Assembly (NCBI GenBank): GCA_029721515.1
Contig: CM056561.1
Coordinates: forward strand, 12,593,501-12,657,500
Direction of reading: 5' to 3'
Source: Synanceia verrucosa
Lineage: Eukaryota; Chordata; Actinopteri; Perciformes; Synanceiidae
Length of the DNA: 64,000 nt
Under the pieces are notes generated by a model. The model ran no database searches. It was not told where the DNA came from and was given only the letters and a program-made list of their open reading frames with translations. The position numbers were made by a program, and so were the translations under genes. Shown here in pieces: positions 60,101 to 64,000 of this stretch. Every line of letters starts with the position of its first letter. Position 1 is the first letter of the stretch.

Positions 60101-60225
60101 ATAATCACCACTGCCCCTGTCTCATTGTAACACAACATTTGTGTATCGGCTTCCACTCACCCCTTGTGATGGGTAGATGGTCCAGCCCAGTTCTGCTGTA
60201 GCTGTCGTTGAATCCATTAGTACTT
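33023..60225 (-). CDS. ephb2: ephb2, Eph receptor tyrosine kinase, 15 of 16 coding exons
   Basis: Exons (high to low): 60161-60225, 58012-58696, 47419-47574, 42751-43086, 42509-42633, 42182-42344, 41946-42054, 40638-40702, 40380-40502, 39875-40122, 37505-37720, 36624-36773, 34291-34484, 34018-34173, 33023-33131. All introns use GT/AG. Exon lengths (65, 685, 156, 336, 125, 163, 109, 65, 123, 248, 216, 150, 194, 156, 109) join in frame to 965 codons and a stop, close to EPHB2 minus its signal peptide. The protein is a transmembrane receptor for ephrin-B ligands that signals in axon guidance and cell sorting. EphB2 rather than B1/B3 is indicated by LMDSTTATAELGW, ISCVKIEQVIGAG, SRFLEDDTSDPTYTSAL and the SVEV end. 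Whether it is the ephb2a or ephb2b copy cannot be told. Exon 1 was not found before 64000. Confidence 0.95.
34018..34173 (-). CDS. ephb2: ephb2 exon 15 (SAM domain)
   Basis: 156 bp encoding VHLPLLDRTTPDFSSFSTVD, EWLDAIKMGQYKENFTNEGF and TSFDVVSQMTME, the first helices of the sterile alpha motif that mediates receptor clustering. The donor is GTATGT, so the final codon GA|G is completed in exon 16. Confidence 0.93.
34291..34484 (-). CDS. ephb2: ephb2 exon 14 (end of kinase domain)
   Basis: 194 bp encoding VINAIEQDYRLPPPMDCPSA, LHQLMLDCWQKDRNSRPKF and the kinase-SAM linker SLKAMTPLSS. The conserved arginine of subdomain XI (SRPKF) is present. It ends in phase 2 at GTATGA. Confidence 0.95.
35193..35608. 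mobile_element. MITE with TTA target duplication, in ephb2 intron 13
   Basis: Left end TGCTGCGCTCAACCCCTCGA; right end on the other strand TGCTGCGTTTGGGTTGCATT. The arms share further blocks (AAGTCGG, AACCAAGATG). TTA flanks both ends (35190-35192 and 35609-35611). 416 bp, no transposase. It interrupts no ephb2 exon. Confidence 0.65.
36000..36620. repeat. Inverted partial copy of the composite repeat, in ephb2 intron 13
   Basis: Begins CTAGAAAATGCATTTCCTGC, the reverse complement of the end block at 19497-19530 and 23110-23140. An AT-rich GTTGAAAAAGTA-type region and AGCTGAATGTT motifs follow, as in 19540-19760 read backwards. It stops just before exon 13. Confidence 0.65.
36624..36773 (-). 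CDS. ephb2: ephb2 exon 13 (kinase C-lobe)
   Basis: 150 bp beginning GGKIPIRWTAPEAIQYRKFT, with the APE motif, then TSSDCWSYGIVMWEVMSYGE and RPYWDMSNQD. The usual Asp-Val-Trp of subdomain IX reads Asp-Cys-Trp (codon TGC). Donor GTGAGT. Confidence 0.94.
37505..37720 (-). CDS. ephb2: ephb2 exon 12 (catalytic and activation loops)
   Basis: 216 bp beginning QNDGQFTVIQLVGMLRG. It contains the catalytic loop YVHRDLAARN and the metal-binding DFG followed by the activation segment LSRFLEDDTSDPTYTSAL. All core catalytic residues are present, so an active kinase is expected. A cysteine replaces the usual alanine in KYLCDMNY. Confidence 0.95.
38590..38745. repeat. SINE 3' end flanked by TAA microsatellites
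   Basis: GCGACCCTATGAGGATAAGC through the ATGG tail (about 38630-38686) is the 3' end of the SINE family. (ATA)n and (TTA)n tracts surround it. The SINE body is absent. Confidence 0.85.
39674..39733. repeat. TAA and GAA trinucleotide microsatellite
   Basis: An (ATA)n tract runs directly into (AGA)n and AAC-containing units within ephb2 intron 11. Confidence 0.9.
39875..40122 (-). CDS. ephb2: ephb2 exon 11 (kinase N-lobe)
   Basis: 248 bp finishing the glycine loop (GEFGEV) and encoding the ATP-binding lysine in LVAIKALKSGY, the alphaC glutamate in FLSEASIMGQFDHPN, and the hinge region (MIITEFMENGSLDSFLR). Donor GTAAAA, phase 0. Confidence 0.95.
40380..40502 (-). CDS. ephb2: ephb2 exon 10 (juxtamembrane tyrosines, kinase start)
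   Basis: 123 bp encoding PGMKIYIDPFTYEDPNEAVR, then EFAKEIEISCVKIEQVIGA. The two tyrosines in YIDPFTYEDP are the conserved autoinhibitory and SH2-docking sites of Eph receptors. The exon ends inside the glycine-rich loop (IGAG), completed by exon 11. Confidence 0.95.
40638..40702 (-). CDS. ephb2: ephb2 exon 9 (juxtamembrane, tandem NAGNAG acceptor)
   Basis: 65 bp when the second AG of the CAGCAG acceptor is used, the usual Eph length. It encodes RRSSDRTESEYTDKLQHYTS and continues GH. Using the upstream AG would start the exon at 40705 and insert one serine. Donor GTAAGT. Eph receptors place regulatory juxtamembrane sequence here. Confidence 0.9.
41946..42054 (-). CDS. ephb2: ephb2 exon 8 (transmembrane segment)
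   Basis: 109 bp encoding the juxtamembrane stalk (EEYNSSIQEKLPLII) and a hydrophobic helix (GSAAAGVVFIIVITVFIIVC) followed by basic residues as stop-transfer. It ends in phase 2 (AG) at GTGAGC, leaving a split arginine or serine codon that depends on the next acceptor. Confidence 0.93.
42182..42344 (-). CDS. ephb2: ephb2 exon 7 (second FN3 domain, second half)
   Basis: 163 bp, starting NQAEWNSSLTRSQTNTAVIR and ending GKMYFQTMTE. The conserved VFQVRARTVAGFGRFSG stretch closes the FN3 fold just before the membrane. Donor GTAGGA. Confidence 0.94.
42509..42633 (-). CDS. ephb2: ephb2 exon 6 (second FN3 domain, first half)
   Basis: 125 bp encoding PSAVSIIHQV, then SITLSWSQPDQPNGVILDYE and LQYYEK. 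The intron upstream is only 117 bp. The exon ends in phase 0 at a GTACAT donor. Confidence 0.94.
42751..43086 (-). CDS. ephb2: ephb2 exon 5 (first fibronectin type III domain)
   Basis: 336 bp encoding the first FN3 domain: APQNVISIVNETSLRLEW, the cysteine cluster CKSCGSGRGGCTRCGDN, and the end of the domain (SVNITTNQA). Donor GTGAGG, phase 1. Spacing and cysteines match EphB receptors. Confidence 0.95.
43767..45198. mobile_element. hAT-superfamily element with perfect 8-bp target duplications
   Basis: ATATTCAC lies directly outside both ends (43759-43766 and 45199-45206). The left end TAGGCGCGTGACGAT and the right end TAGGGGTGTGATGAG (other strand) are imperfect TIRs. Deeper sub-terminal inverted arms (about 44350-44510 and 44960-45150) share TTATTACTTGTTATGTT and TATTTATTGTAAGAATGTGA. 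A tandem AAAACATGATAATTATATTGT array lies near 44520-44600. No transposase frame, so it is non-autonomous. It sits in ephb2 intron 4. Confidence 0.85.
45310..46000 (+). pseudogene. Tc1/mariner-type transposase relic and 3' end
   Basis: The frame 45319-45564 contains VNDELVGPFWVQDGVKVNS, FMHNNPSQSF (counterpart of the catalytic MHDNAPSH block, with Asp changed to Asn) and CPVCSPDFKPTENW (counterpart of WPACSPDLNPIEN). Downstream, AACTTGCATAATAATTTGGC occurs twice (around 45774 and 45953), typical of this family's 3' side. Inactive. Confidence 0.7.
46060..46370 (+). mobile_element. LINE 3' terminal fragment
   Basis: GGGCATGTCTAATTAAGTTT through GATGATATATCCTTTCCAGC resembles the end of a fish LINE ORF, whose consensus reads roughly R-T-P-R-x-R-D-x-I-S followed by L-P-P-R-P. 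Frames are broken and only the last 300 bp remain. Confidence 0.5.
47419..47574 (-). CDS. ephb2: ephb2 exon 4 (EGF-like part of Cys-rich region)
   Basis: 156 bp, the canonical Eph size. It encodes ACLSGFFKAAQGDHKCLQCP, then INSRTTSEGATNCVCRNNYY and ends MPCT, with the spaced cysteines of the EGF-like module. The acceptor follows ATATAG and the donor is GTATAG. Confidence 0.93.
48128..48215 (+). repeat. SINE internal fragment
   Basis: AAATTTCCCGTAGGTGTGAA through TCTATATGTGCTAGG matches the middle of the SINE at 15575-15640. Both ends are missing. Confidence 0.7.
48608..52416 (-). mobile_element. L2-like LINE, nearly full length, in ephb2 intron 3
   Basis: Minus-strand frames run in order from the 5' part near 52402 (basic RRWRRQRKQKRGKRSGLHAR), through an AP-endonuclease domain (FTETWLDNNISDTA; VIVAGDFNHVELK) and linker (TNKAAGPDKVSGRTLKACA), to RT in 49093-50223 (LNDYRPVALTPVIMKCFERI; MLFVDFSSAFNTVLPDML; GTPQGCVLSPAFFTLF; catalytic KFADDTT). 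The 3' end is TTCAAGATTCAAGATTC tandem units near 48610. Frameshifts and a 500-bp MITE (51620-52119) break the ORF, so it is not autonomous as it stands. It lies in the sense orientation of ephb2. Confidence 0.85.
51620..52119. mobile_element. PIF/Harbinger-like MITE with TTA duplication in L2-like LINE
   Basis: Left end AGGCTGGAATATACTTCTCC; right end on the other strand AGGCCAATTTATAGTACTTT. TTA flanks both sides (51617-51619 and 52120-52122). Removing the element and one TTA rejoins the LINE reading frame (ARL then RANPHRPALPS on the minus strand), which proves the insertion point. No transposase. Confidence 0.85.
52417..53700 (-). mobile_element. Rex1-like LINE, 3' half, decayed
   Basis: Minus-strand fragments match an ORF2 end (NNASHPLHHTLESC, SFSHRLIPPRCSTEHLRKS and LPAAIRLY) and upstream RT pieces near 53200-53690 (VSPRVLKTCAGQL; a remnant of the S-A-F-N-T-I motif-A region). 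Frames are broken. The ORF end at about 52417 abuts the L2-like LINE, which apparently inserted there. Confidence 0.7.
52662..52967. mobile_element. MITE inside the Rex1-like LINE
   Basis: Starts TTA then AGGCCAATTCATACTCGG and ends with CCGAGTATGGTAACAAAGG, giving a short inverted CATACTCGG. GC-rich interior, no frame. The right terminus is eroded. The AGGCCAATT start resembles the 51620-52119 family. Confidence 0.5.
53725..55875 (+). mobile_element. LINE with endonuclease and RT remnants, plus strand
   Basis: Endonuclease region in 53731-54324 (NNLDFLCITETWQKP; GRGGGIAVIH). The RT region follows in separate frames (TCPLDPMPSKLIKDCLPVIS; LNLTAAFDTINHTILFSRLQ; QGVHQGSVLGPLLFIFHILP). The catalytic YADD reads YTDD (FHCYTDDIQLYIS). 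At least five frame breaks. It ends near 55875, where a minus-strand LINE begins. Confidence 0.8.
55876..56640 (-). mobile_element. LINE RT fragment of a different clade, minus strand
   Basis: Frames 55870-56214 and about 56354-56640 encode QGDALSPLMFCIGLNPIQSD and HLLYMDDIKLNARNE (a YMDD catalytic box), preceded by KLLSGIMAAKMSRHMAQYLS and LELYKVKRTLTAFIKNSMEM. The DYKKAYDS-type motif A segment is missing. The style resembles RTs of elements with restriction-like endonucleases (R2/NeSL-like), clearly unlike the neighbouring L2/Rex1 RTs. Clade assignment is tentative. Confidence 0.6.
56645..57840 (+). mobile_element. LINE RT fragment split by a fold-back element
   Basis: TTTFNTVDHTLLNRLRKLVS at 56655-56730 continues after the 332-bp insertion as GFIWFVSYLRDQHFFVGID and CGVPQGSILGPTFF (57140-57324), then degraded 3' RT sequence. 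This is an RT of the AFDTVDH/GVPQGSILGP type. Inactive. Confidence 0.7.
56786..57117. mobile_element. 332-bp fold-back (near-palindromic) element
   Basis: The ends ACTGAAATTCATGAATAGTA and, on the other strand, ACTGAAATTCATAAATAGTA match at 19 of 20 positions. Pairing continues inward through TATGATTTACTCTTGAAAGT, AAGGATATTGTATGTATCA and CATACAAGTTTC, so most of the element could form one long hairpin. No coding frame. It is inserted in the LINE at 56645-57840. Confidence 0.8.
58012..58696 (-). CDS. ephb2: ephb2 exon 3 (ephrin-binding domain and start of Cys-rich region)
   Basis: 685 bp, beginning WEEVSGYDENMNTIRTYQVC and ending ENGTVCRG. It carries most of the jellyroll ligand-binding domain and the conserved cysteines leading into the sushi-like part of the cysteine-rich region. 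Motifs such as NPWVKVDTIAADESFSQVD and GAESTSLVAARG are EphB hallmarks. It ends in phase 1 at a GTAAGG donor. Confidence 0.96.
58697..60160 (-). other. ephb2: ephb2 intron 2 with repeat debris
   Basis: GT/AG intron of 1464 bp. The upper half is taken by a copy of the PIF/Harbinger-like element family (about 59053-59785) and a scrap of SINE tail. No additional exon is seen. Confidence 0.8.
59053..59785 (-). mobile_element. PIF/Harbinger-like MITE, inverted copy
   Basis: Read on the minus strand it carries the family blocks in order: GAATATACTTCTCCAACTGT, CCATGGAGACCCCTCAAGCC, TGCCTTAATATTGCAG-type block, AAGATTTAATTATTTGTGAG and the block with TGACGGACAGTT. About 130 bp of unrelated sequence (59270-59400) interrupts it. 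The right terminus abuts a SINE tail scrap (59788-59822). Confidence 0.7.
60161..60225 (-). CDS. ephb2: ephb2 exon 2 (start of ligand-binding domain)
   Basis: This 65-bp exon has the length typical of Eph exon 2. Two bases complete a codon from the missing exon 1; the rest encodes VLMDSTTATAELGWTIYPSQ and a glycine, the N terminus of the mature ephrin-binding domain. The donor is GTGAGT and the next exon continues in phase 0. Confidence 0.93.
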
Positions 60226-61318
60226 CTGCAGGGAAGAAAATTACCAAGAATTATTTTAACTTATATCCAAAGTATTACATTCTCAGCATTTTTTGGGCTA
60301 CATTATATAACTTATTTCATTGTTAGAATGAACAAATCTCCTTATAAGCAAACCTCACAAATACATTCATAGAAATTAGTAACATAATTTAATGATACAT
60401 GTGTGGTAATCTTAATGGGAATTTAAAACCACATGAACCCTGTTGTTGGTTTCTATTACCAGAGAATACTGATGTCTGTTACTTTCTAAGAACAACATAA
60501 CAGTACTAGAAAGAACTCATATGAAATTTATTAAATTGATTTTAAGATGAAAGTACACAATGAAATCAAATCATCAATATGATTAATGAAATCAAAAAAA
60601 TCATAAAAAGAAATTGCAATTACTCATTGGTCAATTCTGATTCAGTGGCACAGTGTTAGAGCAATGATCCATACAAGTGTTCTAGCTCTTTTGTAATATC
60701 TTTTCCTATTCATATATAAGATATTAGTGGGAGCAAGTGTATTGAAAAATTAGCTCAAATAATTGGTGAGAAATATCTACTATATCTTCCTGGGTCATTT
60801 TTAATAATTGCACTGGTTCCTAAAATAAATCACCAACACCAAATATGCCTCTTGCATTTTTAAACATAGTGCTTGCTACAGTAAATACCACAACATCATG
60901 ACAGCCCAGACATCTGTTCTCTTTGTCACTACATCCATAAGCCTCTGGGTGAGGTCCATAATCTCCATGCCATCCCCCCACCACAGAGTTGAAACCATGT
61001 CAGGTGAAACCTTGCTGCTAGCACAGTGTATCCAACACATCTTCAATTATTCACATCATCCTGAGAGTTTGCTGCCAAGTAAAACCTCATCTGTCAGTGG
61101 CTTTAAAGGAAGTAAGAGATGATCACAGAATGTTAGCATTTACATATCACAGCACACAGGTCATTATCACCCCAAATCTAATTACAAAAGACTTTTAAGT
61201 GGCAGCTGTTCTGTTCCAGTGTTTTGTCTTCCTAAGACACACACAAACCCACACCCACAATTTGCCTACTTAAATGGGTTACACGGTATACACATAGCTA
61301 TTAGCCTACTAACAGAGT

Positions 61319-61790
61319 CAAGTCAATTTTATTTGTATAGCCCAATATCACAAATCATGAATTTGCCTTAGAGGGCTTTACAACCTGTACAGGAAATGAC
61401 ATTCTCTGTCCTTTACAAATGACCCTCACATCAACTAAGGAAAAACTCCCCAAAAAAACTTTTAACAGGGAAAAAGAAATGGAAGAAACCTCAGGAAGAG
61501 CAACAGAGGAGGGATCCCTCTTCCAGGATGGACAGACATGCAATAGATGCCATGTGTACAGAATAACAACAATGGAAAACACATTAATACTCCATATAAC
61601 AACAGTTAATACATATAGAAATATATGAAAGTGTCCAATTCCATATAACAACAGCTAATACATATAGAATTGTATGAAAGTGTCCAAGGTGATGAAGAGC
61701 ATCATCAAGCTGTCGGCAATGGATTCTGAATAAGATGTCTTCCTCCCCACCACGCCAATCAGATGAAGCCTGGGTCTAAGGGAATTCACT
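61319..61790 (-). repeat. LINE 3' region, 5'-truncated
   Basis: AAGTCAATTTTATTTGTATA through CAGGAAGAGCAACAGAGGAG and the AGATGAAGCCTGG stretch matches 24670-25100 closely. Same orientation as the 24680-28135 LINE; no ORF left. Confidence 0.8.
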
Positions 61791-62923
61791 GAATTACCTA
61801 AAACATGTTGCTCTCAGTGTCACCTCAACCCCTGCTTTTGTCAATGGATTGGGGTTTATTAATTGTTTTTCTCTCTCTATTCCCTTCTGTTGCTAGTGAA
61901 ACGGGTGGCTGAGACTGTTTTCACACATAACCCATTTGATTTGGCTGAAATAAAATCCGGTCCAGAGACTACTGCTACGTCTGTTACTCTCATTAACAGA
62001 CATACTCCCAGTTGATATGATTCATTTGGGCTGGTGTGCAAACTCATTAAAACTCTATGGACCTCTGTCTGCTTCAAAGATTCTGGTGTAGTGTCTGGTG
62101 TATTTTATGCGTGAAACCAACCAAACAAGCTAAACAACTAAAAAAAATCCATCTGTATTTAAAGGCATGTCATATCAGCACAGATATTTACTCTGCTAAA
62201 TGGGTCAAAAGCTGTTAAAACTGCTGTGCTTGTACCCAGTTCTTTGTACTTTGTTAGTTCATTAACTCAGTTGAAATATATATGACAGCAGTCACACAGT
62301 AATTCGCCTCATGAACATGTTCTTGCAGTACCCAGGATCTTTTGGAGATCTTCCACTTCCACTGGGCTCAGTAGCATTTCCTTTAACTCTGCCTAGGATC
62401 CAGCTTCGGTCTGGGGCTCATTCACATGTGTGGAGGAGGGAAGGGAAAATAACTCTGGAATTGGCTATTAATAGTTAAAAAGAAATAATATATAAGGGCT
62501 ATTCAATTGTTCATAATGAGAAATTGACTCGTAGACCTTTCTTTCCAAATGTAAGTCTATGGGAGAAAGTCTTGGGCCTGGTGGTCATGTGATGGACACA
62601 GAAGTTTCACTTCACACAGTTTGGCAGCGAAAATCTGCATTGAAGCTGTATTTCTGCCAGTGGCTGTGTAGTTATAACGTCACAACCCTATGGAAATCCC
62701 GAAAGCTCGATTATAGGCAGTTTTGTGCATTTCTCTGAGAATGAAGCATTTTTATGGTATTATTTTTGACCTTTGCCCACAGCAACCCACCTCCTCAGTT
62801 CCTCATCCTGGCTGTTTTTAACCCATCCCCCAATAAATAAATAAATTGCTTTTAACAACAAGCGTTAAGTCTATTTGCTTTGGTGTCTTGACATGGTGAA
62901 TTTGCATTAGGTATTCCAACAGA

Positions 62924-63155
62924 GGGAGGCACGGTGGTGCAGTGGTTAGCACTGTTGCCTCACAGCAAGAAGATGCTGGGTTTGACTTTTTGTGTGGAGT
63001 TTGTTGTCTGCGTGGGTTCTCTCTGTGTGATTTGTCCAGGGTGTACCCTGCCTTTCACCCTAAGACAACTGGGATAGGCTCCAGCCCCCCTGCGACCCTA
63101 TGTGAAGATAAGCGGTAGAAAATGAATGGATGGATTGATGGATGGATGGATGGAT
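62924..63155 (+). repeat. SINE with 11-bp target duplication, internally deleted
   Basis: Starts GGGAGGCACGGTGGTGCAGT and ends with an ATGG tandem tail. It is flanked by ATTCCAACAGA (62913-62923) and ATTCCGACAGA (63156-63166), differing at one base. The middle section present at 15575-15640 is deleted. Confidence 0.85.
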
Positions 63156-63210
63156 ATTCCGACAGAATCCTGAGATCTGAAGGCTAGTGCAAAAATTAAA
63201 CATTAATATT

Positions 63211-63275
63211 AGGACTGTCGAAATTCACACATTAATGTGATTAATCCACAATAATGCACTAATTTCGATAGCCCT
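63211..63275. repeat. Tiny fold-back hAT-like remnant
   Basis: TTAGGACTGTCGAAATTCAC at one end and, on the other strand, TTAGGGCTATCGAAATTAGT at the other; about 65 bp in all. The TAGGGCTGTCGAAATTA-type terminus is common in vertebrate hAT MITEs. Internally deleted. Confidence 0.55.
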
Positions 63276-64000
63276 AATTGATACATGAATGTGAATAGCT
63301 TACCTAAACTAACTAGCTCTCATGCAACCTGTGACTAGAAGTTACCTACTTGAACATTATACAGCAACAGCTCTTGCCGTCTCCTAGGTTCATTGATTGC
63401 CAGTCTATCATAAGCATTCAAACCTGTTCTGACCTCCCCACTTCCAAAACACTTTTTACACAAACAAAAGATGCTTTAAACACGTGATTCTTTTTATTTG
63501 CTCTTATATTTTTTAATAACCTGTAAATTATTTTTGAGTTCTGGTGCATTGAGTGCTCTATTAATATGTAAAATGTACTATAATTGTTATTATCGTGAAG
63601 GAGTTTTTATCAGGTTAAAAGCTTTTTAAAAGCACCGTTAACAGAAAACATGTCTGTGTGATATGCTGACATCTGATATCATCTCCTTAAACACACCTTG
63701 GAAATCATCAACAGTCATGACTGATTTTTTGGAGTTTTTGCAACATTTATGAATGTTTAACGCATATTTGGTTGCCTCAGTCCTATATATCTTTTCAAAA
63801 AAATATAATCCTACAACTGTGCCAAATGTGTTGTTGCAAAATATTCAGCTTAGCTGCTGTACTAGGAGTCCCCTCCAACCTCTTAAAGACAATGATGTTG
63901 GCTTCAGTCAGTTTTACAGGTTACAGTGGACTATTGTCATACTTAAATGATTTGTGCAAAATATTATTCTTCTTATTATATTGATGTTAGACTTATTGGT

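Larger units (their letters stand above)
60226..64000 (-). other. ephb2: ephb2 intron 1 (partial), no exon 1 found
   Basis: Upstream of exon 2 there is no minus-strand frame with a signal peptide ending in a usable phase-1 donor, so exon 1 and the promoter should lie past 64000. The stretch carries a LINE 3' tail (61319-61790), a SINE with target duplications (62924-63155) and a tiny fold-back element (63211-63275). Confidence 0.7.

Noticed and set aside
33023..60225. Assignment of the receptor to ephb1 or ephb3
   Set aside because: Diagnostic stretches (LMDSTTATAELGW, ISCVKIEQVIGAG, SRFLEDDTSDPTYTSAL, SVEV tail) fit EphB2 as I know it. EphB1 has different residues at these points, such as SRYLQDDTSDPTYTSSL.
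61877..62077. Minus-strand frame as candidate ephb2 exon 1
   Set aside because: No signal peptide, and no donor that would supply the phase needed by exon 2 at 60225.
1..64000. A novel multi-gene defence or biosynthetic system
   Set aside because: Only two host genes, both of known families, are present. All other coding frames are transposon remains or chance frames.

Overview
The window looks like chromosomal DNA of a teleost fish. Genes are split into exons with GT/AG introns. The repeats are fish-typical: a tRNA-derived SINE with an (ATGG)n tail, L2- and Rex1-like LINEs, Tc1/mariner relics, hAT-like and PIF/Harbinger-like non-autonomous elements, and long CA/TG microsatellites. I found no tRNA, rRNA or CRISPR array, and no prokaryotic or viral operon.

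Two protein-coding genes are well supported, both on the minus strand. (1) lrrc38 (3687-8041) has two exons and is complete at 291 codons plus stop. It encodes a small leucine-rich-repeat, single-pass membrane protein of the LRRC26/38/52/55 group, the auxiliary gamma subunits of BK potassium channels. (2) ephb2 (33023-60225) is an Eph-family receptor tyrosine kinase. Fifteen coding exons can be placed to the base. They join in frame to 965 residues and a stop codon, covering the ephrin-binding domain, cysteine-rich region, two FN3 domains, transmembrane helix, juxtamembrane tyrosines, kinase, SAM domain and C-terminal PDZ ligand. Only the signal-peptide exon is missing; it should lie beyond 64000. 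From memory, human LRRC38 and EPHB2 both lie on 1p36, so their adjacency fits conserved synteny.

Layout: 1-3.7 kb, intergenic with a LINE scrap and a Tc1-like transposase relic; 3.7-8.0 kb, lrrc38; 8.0-33.0 kb, intergenic and repeat-rich (Ty3/gypsy pol fragment, hAT-like and nested inverted-repeat elements, two SINEs, a composite repeat locus at 17.8-23.1 kb split by a 2.2 kb hAT-like element, a 5'-truncated LINE at 24.7-28.1 kb that carries a PIF-like element, and a perfect 29-bp hairpin near 30.1 kb); 33.0-60.2 kb, ephb2, whose intron 3 (47575-58011) is a dense stack of LINEs and MITEs and whose intron 4 holds a hAT-like element with perfect 8-bp target duplications; 60.2-64 kb, ephb2 intron 1 with further repeats.

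The two genes act in unrelated processes (ion-channel modulation; contact-dependent guidance signalling), and no operon-like cooperation is implied. I found no convincing new multi-gene system. The most instructive signals are transposon archaeology (insertion order, target duplications, one reconstructable empty site) and details of ephb2: a tandem splice acceptor in the juxtamembrane exon and an unusual Asp-Cys-Trp in the kinase domain.
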